DNA of 64,000 nucleotides from Corallococcus sp. EGB (lineage in GTDB: Bacteria > Myxococcota > Myxococcia > Myxococcales > Myxococcaceae). The stretch covers positions 2,480,001 through 2,544,000 of the forward strand of contig NZ_CP079946.1 in assembly GCF_019968905.1 (NCBI RefSeq), in the 5' to 3' direction. The notes below the pieces were generated by a model. It made no database searches. It was not told the origin of the DNA and worked only from the letters and a program-made list of their open reading frames with translations. Positions 18,078 to 26,581 of this stretch are shown in pieces; position 1 is the stretch's first letter, and every line of letters begins with the position of its first letter. Both the position numbers and the translations under genes were made by a program.

Positions 18078-18428
18078 ATGGCCACCACGGAACTCCCTCT
18101 TCTCCCCGGCGTCCCCCTCCAGCGCTTCCAGGTGGAGCTGGACGGACGCACGTACGGCTTCGACGTCTGCTGGAACCACCGCGTGCTGTGGTGGGTGGTG
18201 AACCTCTACGACGCGGACTGGAACCTCCTGCGCGCGAGCGTCCGCATCTGCAAGGGCGCGCGTCTCCAGCGCCCCAGCCGCCCGGGCACGCACCCGCCGG
18301 GTGAATTCCTGGTGCAGTGCCTGGAGGGCAAGGCGGAGCCGGGCTTCGACGACTTGGGGACTCGCGTCGTCGTCACGTACACGGACGCGGCGGACGTGAA
18401 GGCGCTACTCGCCGGGCTGGCCGCGTGA
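18078..18428 (+). CDS. Baseplate plug protein (Pam3 gp18-like)
   Basis: A 116-residue protein matching the cyanophage Pam3-type baseplate plug domain: LPGVPLQRFQVELDGRTYGF, then a W-N-H---WWVVNLYDADW core and the VRICKGARL strand. In the solved baseplates of this type the plug closes the hub. It overlaps the hub gene by 4 bp. Confidence 0.78.
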   Translation: MATTELPLLPGVPLQRFQVELDGRTYGFDVCWNHRVLWWVVNLYDADWNLLRASVRICKGARLQRPSRPGTHPPGEFLVQCLEGKAEPGFDDLGTRVVVTYTDAADVKALLAGLAA

Positions 18429-19261
18429 GCGAGCTCTTCGGCCGGCAGGTGGTGGTACAGGTGGAGGACACGCAGGTGACGGGCCTGCGGTGTGTCTTCC
18501 GCGTGGTGCGCACCAGCGGCGTCGAGCCCAACACCGCCGAGGTGACGCTGTACAACCTCGCGGAGACGACGCGGCGCCACCTGTCGCAGGTGCACCGGGC
18601 GCAGGTGCGCCTCTCGGCCGGGTACACGGGGACGGTGGGGCTCCTCTTCTCCGGGCAGGCGCGGCGCGTGGGTGGCGTGCAGCACGTGCGCGCGGGGCCG
18701 GACTGGTTGACGAAGGTGGAGTGTGGTGACGGGGAGACGGCCCTCACCACGTCGCGCATCAGCCGCTCCTTTGCACCCGGCACCTCCGTACGCCAGGTGG
18801 CGCGGGCGCTGGCGGACACCCTCAAGGGCGTGGACATGGGCAACCTGGAGAAGGCCCTCACGCAGGTACAGGACGTGCCCTTCCCGCATGGCTTCAGCAC
18901 GCAAGGCCGGACGGCGGACGAGCTGACGACGCTGCTGGCCAGCCGGGGACTCTCGTGGAGCATCCAGGACGGACGCCTCCAGGTGCTGGGGGCCTCGGAG
19001 GTGGATCCCGGCAAGGCGGTGCTACTGACGCCGGAGACGGGCTTGGTGGGCAGCCCCGAGTACAACACGCCGGACAAGGCGAAGGGGCCACCCACCCTGA
19101 AGGTGCGCTCGCTGTTGCAGCCGTCGCTGCGCCCGGGCGTGTTGGTGCAGGTGCGCGCCGCCGCGGTGCAGGGCGACTTCAAGGTACTGAAGGTGACGCA
19201 CAGCGGGGACACGCACGGCCCCGGCTGGCTGTCGGAGTGCGAGACGGTGGCGAGGAAGTAA
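18425..19261 (+). CDS. Baseplate hub protein (gp27/XkdQ-like)
   Basis: A 278-residue protein beginning with GTG at 18425 in a 4-bp overlap. The N-terminal VVVQVEDTQVTGLRCVFRV strands, SGVEPNTAEVTLYNLAE and the C-terminal QPSLRPGVLVQVRAAAVQG, VLKVTHSGDTHG are typical of hub proteins of the late control D/gp27 superfamily. The central FSTQGRTADELTTLLASRGLSW helix-strand also fits. The hub holds the spike. Confidence 0.85.
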   Translation: MSELFGRQVVVQVEDTQVTGLRCVFRVVRTSGVEPNTAEVTLYNLAETTRRHLSQVHRAQVRLSAGYTGTVGLLFSGQARRVGGVQHVRAGPDWLTKVECGDGETALTTSRISRSFAPGTSVRQVARALADTLKGVDMGNLEKALTQVQDVPFPHGFSTQGRTADELTTLLASRGLSWSIQDGRLQVLGASEVDPGKAVLLTPETGLVGSPEYNTPDKAKGPPTLKVRSLLQPSLRPGVLVQVRAAAVQGDFKVLKVTHSGDTHGPGWLSECETVARK

Positions 19262-19264
19262 CCC

Positions 19265-19975
19265 ATGGACAGCACGCGGCAGACGCCCACCTGGGCGCAA
19301 ATCATCCGCGCGGCGGTGGACGCGGGCGCGGCGCGGTTGCGCGTGCACCTGCCCGCGCGCGTGGAGTCCTACAACGAGGCGCGTGGCACCGTGTCGGTGG
19401 TGCCGCTGCTGCGCGAGGTGGCGGACGACGGAGACGGAGGGCAGGTGGTGGAGGATTTGCCTGTCCTCAACGAGGTGCCCGTGGAGTGGCCCGGCGCGGG
19501 GGGCTTCCGCCTCACCTTCCCGGTGCAGCGCGGGGACACCGGCGTCCTCTCCTTCCATGACAGGGCGCTGGACGAGTGGAAGTCGAGCACGGAGGCGCGG
19601 CTTGTCACGCCGCAGGACGTGCGCCGTCACCACCTCGCGGACGCCACCTTCCGCCCCGGAGTTCGCTCGCCGGCGGCGCCCTGGACGGGAGCGCGGCTGG
19701 ACGCGGTGACGCTGGGCTTCGACGACGGCCGGGGCGGTGGCATGCAGTTGCATCTGACGAAGCAGGGCATTGCCCTGGGCGAGTCGGCACCGGCCTACGC
19801 GGTGGCGCTCGCGGAGAAGGTGCTGTCAGCCCTCCAGGACATCGCCAGCAAGTTCAACGGGCACACCCACGGTACCTCGCAGGGCCCGACGACGACGCCA
19901 GCGGACGCCCCGACTCCAACGCAAATCACGGCGCCCACCAGCGTCGGTAGCTCCACAGTGAAGGTGAAGGAGTAG
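19265..19975 (+). CDS. Baseplate spike protein (Gp138 N-terminal OB-fold type)
   Basis: A 236-residue spike. The N-terminal part (VHLPARVESYNEARGTVSVVPLL to RLTFPVQRGDTGVLSFHDRALDEW) is the Gp138/gpV OB-fold that sits on the hub. The C-terminus is Ser/Thr/Pro-rich with a GHTHGTSQGPTTTPADAPTPTQ stretch, similar to the His/Thr tips of membrane-piercing spikes. It follows the hub by 3 bp. Confidence 0.85.
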   Translation: MDSTRQTPTWAQIIRAAVDAGAARLRVHLPARVESYNEARGTVSVVPLLREVADDGDGGQVVEDLPVLNEVPVEWPGAGGFRLTFPVQRGDTGVLSFHDRALDEWKSSTEARLVTPQDVRRHHLADATFRPGVRSPAAPWTGARLDAVTLGFDDGRGGGMQLHLTKQGIALGESAPAYAVALAEKVLSALQDIASKFNGHTHGTSQGPTTTPADAPTPTQITAPTSVGSSTVKVKE

Positions 19976-19984
19976 GCTCCGAGC

Positions 19985-20587
19985 ATGCGAAAGACTCTCC
20001 TGGTGGCAGTGATGGTAGCGATTGTGGGGTGTACGAAGGCTGCATCCGGCGGAGATGGCTCCGATGGCGAGCGAGGCCTTCCTGGTCCGCAGGGACCCGC
20101 CGGTCCGCAGGGACCCGCCGGTCCGCAGGGGCCTCAAGGAGAGCGCGGGTTGCCGGGGGCGGGTGTCGATCTGCCGCGACTCGTGTATGTCGATGCCAAT
20201 GGTGTCGCCGCTGGAGACTATCTCGTTTCCTGTATCGACGAGGTGGGCAGGGTTTGGAGTCTTGATCCGGAAACCGCGACGTGTTCCCCGAACACTGGGG
20301 TGTCATATTTTGAGGCGGGAGGATGTGTCGGCGCGGAGATGACAAGTGCCGTGCTGCCGCGTGCGGTTTTTCAGACGCGAGCGGACGGAGGCGTTCACGC
20401 GCGTCCGGATGATCAGCAGTCGATCATCATGCGAATTCGGTCCCATCGAAACGCGAGCGGCGGTTGCGGCGCATTCTCTTCGGATGACGCTGGCATTGAG
20501 CTTCGAGTGATTCCAATGCCGCCCGAGCAATTCGTTGCTCCGCCAACCACGGGCCTCCGAGGCCCGCTGCACCTCGAAAAGCGATGA
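19985..20587 (+). CDS. Predicted lipoprotein with collagen-like repeat
   Basis: A 200-residue predicted lipoprotein: MRKTLLVAVMVAIVGC gives the lipobox Cys at residue 16, then a Gly-X-Y tract of about 11 triplets (residues 25-57, e.g. GERGLPGPQGPAGPQ). The C-terminal 140 residues are Cys-containing and unknown. Such lipoprotein/collagen architecture is known in bacterial surface and phage proteins, but a lipobox is odd for a virion part. It ends in a 4-bp overlap with the gp25 wedge gene, so it is transcribed with the baseplate operon. It may be a cargo lipoprotein shown on the lysogen, less likely a tail fibre. Confidence 0.72.
   Translation: MRKTLLVAVMVAIVGCTKAASGGDGSDGERGLPGPQGPAGPQGPAGPQGPQGERGLPGAGVDLPRLVYVDANGVAAGDYLVSCIDEVGRVWSLDPETATCSPNTGVSYFEAGGCVGAEMTSAVLPRAVFQTRADGGVHARPDDQQSIIMRIRSHRNASGGCGAFSSDDAGIELRVIPMPPEQFVAPPTTGLRGPLHLEKR
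20084..20133. repeat. Tandem 18-bp repeat encoding the collagen-like tract
   Basis: Two identical copies of GGTCCGCAGGGACCCGCC (20084-20101 and 20102-20119) and a third partial copy (20120-20133) encode GPQGPA units. Such exact repeats can expand or contract by slippage, so the tract length may vary between strains. Confidence 0.85.
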
Positions 20588-20988
20588 CGGACTCCCTCAA
20601 CGACACCGCCCTCAACCTGGGCGAGGGGGCCGCGCGAGGCTGGGCCCTCAACGAGGACGGAGACCTGGCCTTCGTCGGTGGCGGCGCCGTCCTTGTGCGC
20701 GGCGCGGCGGCCATCGCCCAGGAGTGCCGCCTCGCGCTGCTGCTGGTGCGCGGCGAGTGGTTCCTCGACGTGCGCGACGGGGTGGACTACTTCGGCCGCG
20801 TCTGGGTGAAGCCGCCCAACGCCGAGGACTCGAGCGCCGCCTTCCGGGCCGCGCTGCTGACGGTGCCCGGCGTGGAGTCCGTGCGGCAGGTGCAGCTGTC
20901 CCTCAACGCGGCGGAGCGCCGCCTCTCCGTCACCTACGCGGCCACGGCGACGGACGGCACCCAGATGGCCGACACAGTGGAGGTGTAG
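20584..20988 (+). CDS. Baseplate wedge protein (gp25/GPW-like)
   Basis: A 134-residue gp25-like wedge protein. GAAAIAQECRLALLLVRGEWFLDVRDG-type segment (residues 41-63 region) and the YAATATDGTQMADTVEV ending match the GPW/gp25 lysozyme-like fold that starts wedge assembly. It overlaps the collagen lipoprotein gene by 4 bp and precedes baseplate J by 3 bp. Confidence 0.88.
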   Translation: MTDSLNDTALNLGEGAARGWALNEDGDLAFVGGGAVLVRGAAAIAQECRLALLLVRGEWFLDVRDGVDYFGRVWVKPPNAEDSSAAFRAALLTVPGVESVRQVQLSLNAAERRLSVTYAATATDGTQMADTVEV

Positions 20989-20991
20989 CGC

Positions 20992-22365
20992 ATGGCCACG
21001 GAGTACGGCGTCACCAGCAAGGGCTTCGTCCCGCGCACGCTGGACGAGTCCCACCAGGCGGTGGTGGCCAGCTTGCGGACGCAGCTGGGCCCCGCGCTGG
21101 CCCTCACCGCGCGCACGCCGGACGGCGTTCTGGCGGGACTCGTTGGAGACATGCTGGGCGAAGTGTGGGCCGCGGGCGGAGGACTCTGGGGCGCCTTCGA
21201 CGGCGACGCGGCGGAGGGCGAGGCGCTGGACGGACTCTGCGCCCTCACCGGCACCCAACGCCTCCAGGCCACCGCCTCCACCGTGGTGCTGGCGCTGACA
21301 GGAGACGCGGGCACCACGGTGCCGGCGGGGAGCGTCGCGTCCGTCACGGGTGTGGGGGCGCGCTTCGCCACGGCCGCGTCCGCGACGCTGGTGGCCGTGC
21401 CCGCGTGGGCACCCGCCACGGTGTACGCGGTAGGGGACGTCGTGGTGGGCGATGGGCGGGTGTGGCGCTGCCGTGTGGCGGGCGCGTCCGCGAGCTCGGG
21501 CGGGCCGTCCGGCAGCGGCCCGGAGGTGGTGGACGGCGGCGTCACCTGGCGCCTCCTCGGCGCGGGCGGGGCGCTGGCCTCCGTCGCGGCCTCCGCGGAG
21601 GAGGTGGGGCCGCTCGCCGCCCCGGCCCACAGCCTCACGTCCATTGAAACTCCGGTGGCGGGCTGGCGCGGCGTCGCTAATCCGCTGGACGCGGAGGAGG
21701 GGAGACAGACGGAAGAGGACGACGCGCTGCGGGCCCGCCGCGTCCTCGACTTGCGTGCCCAGGGCAACGCCTCGGCGGAGGCCATCCGCGCGCGCATGCT
21801 GGACGCGTCCACGGGCGCGGGGGCCACCTCCTGCATCGTCTTCGAGAATGCCACGGCCGACGTGGACGCGGACGGCGTGCCGCCCCACGCGGTGGAGGTG
21901 CTGGTGGAGGGCGGGGAGGCGCAGCGGATTCTGGAAACGCTGTGGCAGGCGAAGGCGGCTGGCATCCAGACGCATGGCACCGAAAGCGGCACGGTGCTGG
22001 ACTCCCAGGGCAAGCCCCACGTGCTGCATTTCAGCCGGCCCGAGCTGCTGGACGTGTACGTCGAGGCGACGGCGTACCTCACGCCGGACGCGCCCGCGGA
22101 CGACGAGGTGGCGAAGGCGACGCTGCGCGCGGCCGTGGTGGCGCTGGGGGACTCCCTCCAGGTGGGCCGCAACGTGGTGCGCACGAAGGTGGAGGGCGCG
22201 CTGGTGAAAGTGGCGTGGGTGGAGGACGTCTCCGGCCTCGTCATCGGCACCCGTCCCGGCAGCCTGGGCACCGCCAACATCGACGTCACCACTCGCCAGC
22301 GGGCGCGCCTCGACTCCAGTCGCGTCGCGCTGACGCTGGTGCGCTTGGGCGTGGAGGACTTGTAG
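20992..22365 (+). CDS. Baseplate J-like protein
   Basis: A 457-residue baseplate wedge protein of the Baseplate_J family. It opens with YGVTSKGFVPRTLDESHQAVVASL, then GEALDGLCALTGTQRLQAT and VPAGSVASVTG, followed by a C-terminal DEVAKATLRAAVVALGDSLQVG-RNVVRTKVEGAL segment, all usual landmarks. The middle carries a small chitin-binding-like Trp region (WAPATVYAVGDVVVGDGRVWRC), perhaps a surface domain inserted into the wedge. Confidence 0.9.
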   Translation: MATEYGVTSKGFVPRTLDESHQAVVASLRTQLGPALALTARTPDGVLAGLVGDMLGEVWAAGGGLWGAFDGDAAEGEALDGLCALTGTQRLQATASTVVLALTGDAGTTVPAGSVASVTGVGARFATAASATLVAVPAWAPATVYAVGDVVVGDGRVWRCRVAGASASSGGPSGSGPEVVDGGVTWRLLGAGGALASVAASAEEVGPLAAPAHSLTSIETPVAGWRGVANPLDAEEGRQTEEDDALRARRVLDLRAQGNASAEAIRARMLDASTGAGATSCIVFENATADVDADGVPPHAVEVLVEGGEAQRILETLWQAKAAGIQTHGTESGTVLDSQGKPHVLHFSRPELLDVYVEATAYLTPDAPADDEVAKATLRAAVVALGDSLQVGRNVVRTKVEGALVKVAWVEDVSGLVIGTRPGSLGTANIDVTTRQRARLDSSRVALTLVRLGVEDL

Positions 22366-22368
22366 CCC

Positions 22369-23559
22369 ATGCTCCTCCAGCCACAGGACGACTACGAGGC
22401 GCGCGCCCTGGCCCGGGTGCCCCAGGCGCTGCGAGGGAAGCCTCGCTTCGAGGCCTTCGTGCGCGGGCTGGCCGCACCCTTCCAGGAGGTGGACGGCGCG
22501 CTGGTGGCCCTCCTCACGTCGCGGCAGCTGGCCACGGCTACCCATGCGGCGCTGGACGTCCTCGGCCGCGTCGTGGGTGCGGAGCGCCTCGGGCTGGGTG
22601 ACGAGGTGTTCCGCCAGCGAATCCGCCAGCGCCTGGCCCTCAACCGCAGCAGCGGGGAGGCGGAGCGGGTGCTGCTCCTCTTCCGGCTGCTGACGCCCCT
22701 GGCGCTGGAGTTGCGCGAGGAGTTTCCCGCCGCCTTCACCCTCCACGTGGGTGGCGGAGCGCTCGCGCGGGTGACGGAGTTCGCCGCCCTCCTTCGGCAG
22801 GCGAAGGCCGCAGGCGTGCGGGCCCTGCTGGAGTACCAGCCAGCAGCCGACGCGGACACGTTCGCCTTCGCGGGCGGCGGTGCGGGCATGGGTTTCGCCG
22901 GCCTGCAGGAGGACGTACTGGGCGCGCGCGAAGAGGTGGTGGCACCGCCCATCCTGGGCCCCGCCGTCGAAGTCGAAAACGGCAATGGCAGCGCAGCACC
23001 CACTCTTGGGCTCGTCGCGGGTGGCGCGCCTGTGTCCGGCGTCTACCGGGTGGAGGTGTTGGACCCCGCGCCCGACTGGACGTTCATGTGGTTCCTGGAC
23101 GAGGACTTCCAGGGTAGCGGGTACATGTACCCAGGGGGCTCCTCTGGCGTGCCGGTACCGCTCGACTTCGCTGCGACGGGCTTGCCTTCGGGGCTGGTGG
23201 TGACGTGGCCGGACGGCAAGCCCTACCTGTCGGGAGACTCCTGGCAGTGGACGGTGAAGGCGCCCTTGGCGCCCACGCTGGCGCTGGTGGCGTCTCTCGC
23301 CGCGTCGCTACGTGTCGTGGTGGAGGTGGTGAGCGGCACGGCCCGGACGTTCCGCTACTCGTTGAATGGCGGCGCGACGTGGAGCGCGGCCACGGGCATG
23401 GGGACGGGGTTGGTGCCGCTTCTCTCCGGCGGGAGCCCTTCCGGCGTGGCTATCCAGTGGGCGCCCTCCACCGGCTATGCGGTGGGCGCGTCATGGGCCT
23501 GGAATGCAGTGCGGGCATCGCCAGAGGGCGGGCGGCTCTCGGGTGCCATGGCCGTGTAG
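22369..23559 (+). CDS. Tail protein with N-terminal DUF2612 domain
   Basis: A 396-residue protein. Residues 1-170 match the DUF2612/gpI-like wedge-associated region (DYEARALARVPQALRGKPR, LDVLGRVVGAERLGLGDEVFRQRIRQR, VLLLFRLLTPLALELREE). The C-terminal 200 residues are beta-rich with Gly/Trp, including a DWTFMWFLDEDFQGSGYMYPGG stretch, and may be a surface or carbohydrate-binding extension. It links the baseplate and fibre. Confidence 0.75.
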   Translation: MLLQPQDDYEARALARVPQALRGKPRFEAFVRGLAAPFQEVDGALVALLTSRQLATATHAALDVLGRVVGAERLGLGDEVFRQRIRQRLALNRSSGEAERVLLLFRLLTPLALELREEFPAAFTLHVGGGALARVTEFAALLRQAKAAGVRALLEYQPAADADTFAFAGGGAGMGFAGLQEDVLGAREEVVAPPILGPAVEVENGNGSAAPTLGLVAGGAPVSGVYRVEVLDPAPDWTFMWFLDEDFQGSGYMYPGGSSGVPVPLDFAATGLPSGLVVTWPDGKPYLSGDSWQWTVKAPLAPTLALVASLAASLRVVVEVVSGTARTFRYSLNGGATWSAATGMGTGLVPLLSGGSPSGVAIQWAPSTGYAVGASWAWNAVRASPEGGRLSGAMAV

Positions 23560-23611
23560 CCATGGCTGGGGGAGCGCTGGTAGCCGGGATGGCACCCTCC
23601 AGGAGAAGTCC

Positions 23612-24682
23612 ATGCCCTTCGGCAACCCCCTCCCCAAGCCCAGCAAGGTGCCGCGCTGGGCCACCACCGCGCCCACCGTGGAGCAGCTTTCCCAGCAGGG
23701 CATCGTCGAGCCCAACGAGGGGCGGAAGGACACGGGCTGGTTGCTGGGGGACAGGCCTCCGGCCCAGCACTTCAATTGGTTCTGGAATCTCGTGGGGCGG
23801 TGGCTCGCGTACCTGGACGACTTCCCCAACCAGGAGGTGATGTGGCGCGGGAAGCAGTCCTTCGGCGCCGCCGTGGACTTCCTGGAGGGCAACGCCGTGC
23901 GCTTCCTGGAGGGGGCCAGATTCCTCAAGTCACTGGCCCTCGGCGCCGTGGGGGACACCGTCGAGGACCTTCGCTTCGACGTCGCCCCCAACGTCCGCAA
24001 GCTGCGCGTCGTCCTGGAGCTCGGCGGCGGCATGCGTGCGCGCGTGTACTCCAATGCCGGAGTGCACTCTCTCGTCGTGAATGCGGCGTGGAATGGCTCC
24101 GCGTGGGTGGCAGACGTTCCGGGCACGGCCAGCTACCGCGCCAGCTTGTCCTCCGCTGGGCTCGTCCTGCACACGTACACCGCACCTGACGCCGCGCCCT
24201 TCACCGAAGCCACCTTCAACACCCGGGCGTCCGCTGTCACCGCGGGCGGCTCCAAGGGGCAGGTGCTGGGGTACACCGCCGACAACGCGGCGGCCTTCAC
24301 GAATACCCTCCGCTACGGAGAGGTATTCATCGGCTCGGCGGGTGCACCCGCGCTCCAGGGTATCTTCGCGGGGCAGGCCATCGCTGGGTTGCACATCTAC
24401 CGAAGCATCACGGGCTATGCCGGCATGGGTGGACTGGTGGGGGTCAACTTGAGCAGCGCCAGCAGTAGCTCGCAAAACATGCTCGTCCTGCCGGACAGCC
24501 CCATCAACTTCCGCCCCGGTCACCCGGTCGGGCAGCCCGTCTACGCCAAGACTCCGTCGGGCGCGCTGCTGACGGTCCTGCTCACCGTCAGCACTGCGGG
24601 CCAGGTGGCCGTAGAGGGACTGGCGTCCTCCTCCGGCGCCGGGCAGCTCATGGTTGACGGCGTTATGTGGCGGGCGGCGTAG
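23612..24682 (+). CDS. Tail fibre protein
   Basis: A 356-residue probable tail fibre. AGGAGAAG precedes the ATG at 23612. The N-terminus (PFGNPLPKPSKVPRWATTA) and GWLLGDRPPAQHFNWFWN segment are typical of baseplate-attached fibres; the rest is beta-rich and Ser/Gly/Ala-rich, with a Ser-rich SSASSSSQNM stretch near the C-terminus. Host receptor binding is expected but the receptor cannot be read from sequence. Confidence 0.78.
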   Translation: MPFGNPLPKPSKVPRWATTAPTVEQLSQQGIVEPNEGRKDTGWLLGDRPPAQHFNWFWNLVGRWLAYLDDFPNQEVMWRGKQSFGAAVDFLEGNAVRFLEGARFLKSLALGAVGDTVEDLRFDVAPNVRKLRVVLELGGGMRARVYSNAGVHSLVVNAAWNGSAWVADVPGTASYRASLSSAGLVLHTYTAPDAAPFTEATFNTRASAVTAGGSKGQVLGYTADNAAAFTNTLRYGEVFIGSAGAPALQGIFAGQAIAGLHIYRSITGYAGMGGLVGVNLSSASSSSQNMLVLPDSPINFRPGHPVGQPVYAKTPSGALLTVLLTVSTAGQVAVEGLASSSGAGQLMVDGVMWRAA

Positions 24683-24911
24683 CAACGCCTGCTGGTGGCT
24701 TCCCGGCAGGGGTGGGCAGTTCCTCCGACACTGGGCACTCACACCCCATGCGGCACGTGTAGCGGGCAATGCACCGCCCGCCACCGCACACCCAGTCCGC
24801 CGTCCACGGGTCCGCACAAGCCCCTGCGTCGGGGTGGGACGGCAGCGGCGGAGCGCCACCGCACGCGGTGCACAGCAGGGCGACAACGAGACTCAAGCGT
24901 CGAAGCGTCAT
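24663..24911 (-). CDS. Small Cys-rich predicted lipoprotein
   Basis: An 82-residue protein starting MTLRRLSLVVALLCTAC, with the lipobox Cys at residue 17 and six further Cys in the mature part (CADPWTADWVCGGGRCIARYTC and so on), a pattern common in small myxobacterial secreted proteins. It is antisense to the end of the tail fibre gene (20 bp overlap). It is probably another moron with its own promoter. Function unknown. Confidence 0.62.
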   Translation of the reverse strand: MTLRRLSLVVALLCTACGGAPPLPSHPDAGACADPWTADWVCGGGRCIARYTCRMGCECPVSEELPTPAGKPPAGVATPPAT

Positions 24912-24982
24912 GCCCCGGGTGTACTCCCGGCTGGGGACATGCCCTGTTGCCATGGCGGGAGGAGCGCTCGTACCCGGCAGGA

Positions 24983-25513
24983 ATGCCGCCTGAGCCCCGC
25001 CGCCCCTCCTCCACCCGCGAAGAGCTCGCCCGCATGGGTGCGACGCAGGAGGCGCTGAAGGAGGCCTCGACGCGCCTGGCGGTGGATCTCCACCGGATGT
25101 TGGAGGGCGTCAACGAGGGACTGCGCGACGTCGGCGAGCGCATGGCCACAGCCGAGCAGGTGCACCGGCTAGAGGACCGCATTGGAGACCTGGACCGCCG
25201 GGTGACGGAGCACACGCCGGCAGTCCGCGCCGTGCCGGAGCTGCGCGAGAAGGTGGAGCAGCTCGCGACACAGGTTTCCGAAATGAAGGAGACCGTGAAG
25301 GTCGTTCCGGTGCTCAAGGAGCGCCAGGACGCGCAGGACCACCGCAACTCCCGGCAGGCTGGGGCGCTCTGGGTGCTGGGTTTCATCGTCGGGCTGCTGG
25401 GCATCACGGGCCTACGCGAGTGCGGAGGGTGGTTCGTCCAGGCCCAGGTGCCCGCGCAGCACCAGCAAGTGCAGGACGCGCCCGAGCCCGCCTCCTCGAC
25501 GAGGCGCCGGTGA
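24983..25513 (+). CDS. Coiled-coil protein with C-terminal membrane anchor (lysis region)
   Basis: A 176-residue protein with a long heptad-rich region (about 20-120; e.g. HRLEDRIGDLDRRVTEH, ELREKVEQLATQVSEMKETV) and one membrane segment at about 134-150 (ALWVLGFIVGLLGITGL). The start is uncertain; 24983 and 25034 are both possible. Such proteins (DUF1515/DUF2730-like) are common before phage lysis genes. It overlaps the next small membrane gene by 4 bp. Confidence 0.65.
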   Translation: MPPEPRRPSSTREELARMGATQEALKEASTRLAVDLHRMLEGVNEGLRDVGERMATAEQVHRLEDRIGDLDRRVTEHTPAVRAVPELREKVEQLATQVSEMKETVKVVPVLKERQDAQDHRNSRQAGALWVLGFIVGLLGITGLRECGGWFVQAQVPAQHQQVQDAPEPASSTRRR

Positions 25514-25620
25514 GCCTCGCCCTCTTCGCCGCGCACGTGCTCGCCGCGTGCGCCTTCCTGGTCCTGGCCGCGTGGCGCGTCGGCGGGCCTTCGACTCCTG
25601 CGCCACCGGAGAACCGATGA
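25510..25620 (+). CDS. Very short membrane protein in the lysis cassette
   Basis: A 36-residue peptide from GTG 25510 that overlaps both neighbours by 4 bp (GTGA and ATGA), which is strong evidence that it is translated. It has one hydrophobic segment (LALFAAHVLAACAFLVLAAW) and a short polar tail. By size and context it could be a pinholin-like or spanin-like lysis helper. No family match claimed. Confidence 0.55.
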   Translation: MSLALFAAHVLAACAFLVLAAWRVGGPSTPAPPENR

Positions 25621-26162
25621 CGTCCCTCGCCGAGTTGGAGCAGCGCCTGCCGAAGCACCTGGCGCAGTGGAGTCGCGAGCTTCACGCCGCGTCCACGGTG
25701 GCTCGCCTGTGCCCGTACCTGCTCGCGGCCGTCTGTGACCGCGAGTCTCGCGGTGGACTCGCGCTCAAGCCCCCGGGCCCGGCGGGCACTGGGGACTTCG
25801 GGCACGGACGCGGGCTGATGCAGGTGGACGACCGGTTCCACCCGGGCTTCCTCATGGCCTCCGACAGCGCCGGGAAGCACCTGTGGAAGCTGCCCGCGTA
25901 CAACATCCTCTACGGGGCGCTGCTCCTCCGCGCCAACGTGGACGCGCTCAAGGACGTGCACCTCGCGCTCGCCGCTTACAACGCGGGCGTGAGCAAGGTG
26001 CGTCGGGCGGCTGATGCCATTACGATGGGCGGGGACGCGGCGAAGATCATGGAGCAGCGCCGCGCCGCCGCTGACGCGCTGACGTCCGGTGGCGACTACG
26101 GCCGGGATGTCCTCCGGCGCCGCGCGCAGTGGGCGCCCGCCGAAGCGCCGCTGGAGTGCTGA
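25617..26162 (+). CDS. Endolysin (transglycosylase/lysozyme-like)
   Basis: A 181-residue lytic enzyme with a lysozyme-like fold. The catalytic Glu is in CDRESRGG (about residue 43), followed by GHGRGLMQVDDRFH and the AAYNAGVSKVRRA helix, the order seen in soluble lytic transglycosylases and goose-type lysozymes. There is no signal peptide, so release should depend on a holin. Start ATG 25617 overlaps the previous stop (ATGA). Confidence 0.85.
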   Translation: MTSLAELEQRLPKHLAQWSRELHAASTVARLCPYLLAAVCDRESRGGLALKPPGPAGTGDFGHGRGLMQVDDRFHPGFLMASDSAGKHLWKLPAYNILYGALLLRANVDALKDVHLALAAYNAGVSKVRRAADAITMGGDAAKIMEQRRAAADALTSGGDYGRDVLRRRAQWAPAEAPLEC

Positions 26163-26291
26163 GCATGGGCTCGCCTCCTCGATGCCGCCTGTGTGGCAGG
26201 CGCCTGGGCCAGTGCGACCACCCGCGCTGGCTGCTGCGCCGCTGAGCCGCCCTCTCGCAGTCCTACCCGTAGCACCACCAGGAGCACCTGC

Positions 26292-26504
26292 ATGTCCACC
26301 CAGAAGCCCAGCATTGGCCGCGTCGTCCACTTCCAGCACGGGGATACGCCGTGCGCCGCCGACGTCCTTGCCGTCAACCCGGACGGCTCCCTCGCCTTGC
26401 TGGTGAAGCCGCCCAACCAGCAGCCCTACACCACGGACAACGTGGAGCAGGCCCCGGAGGGCGCCACTGAGTCCGCGAAGTGGAACTGGCCGCCGCGCGC
26501 CTGA
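26292..26504 (+). CDS. Small conserved phage protein
   Basis: A 70-residue protein (STQKPSIGRVVHFQHGDTP then AADVLAVNPDGSLALLVKPP), probably a small beta barrel. Similar short proteins with the opening IGRVVHF are frequent in lysis regions of phages of high-GC hosts. Function unknown. It lies between endolysin and the holin candidate. Confidence 0.65.
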   Translation: MSTQKPSIGRVVHFQHGDTPCAADVLAVNPDGSLALLVKPPNQQPYTTDNVEQAPEGATESAKWNWPPRA

Positions 26505-26581
26505 CGCCGTCCTCCGGCCTCGTGCCGGCGCCTGCCCGGGGCGCTTCCTGGGAGCCCCACACCCCTCGAAGGAGCAACACC

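Noticed and set aside
23612-24682. Tail fibre diversified by a retroelement
   Set aside because: No reverse transcriptase gene or template repeat is seen anywhere in the window.
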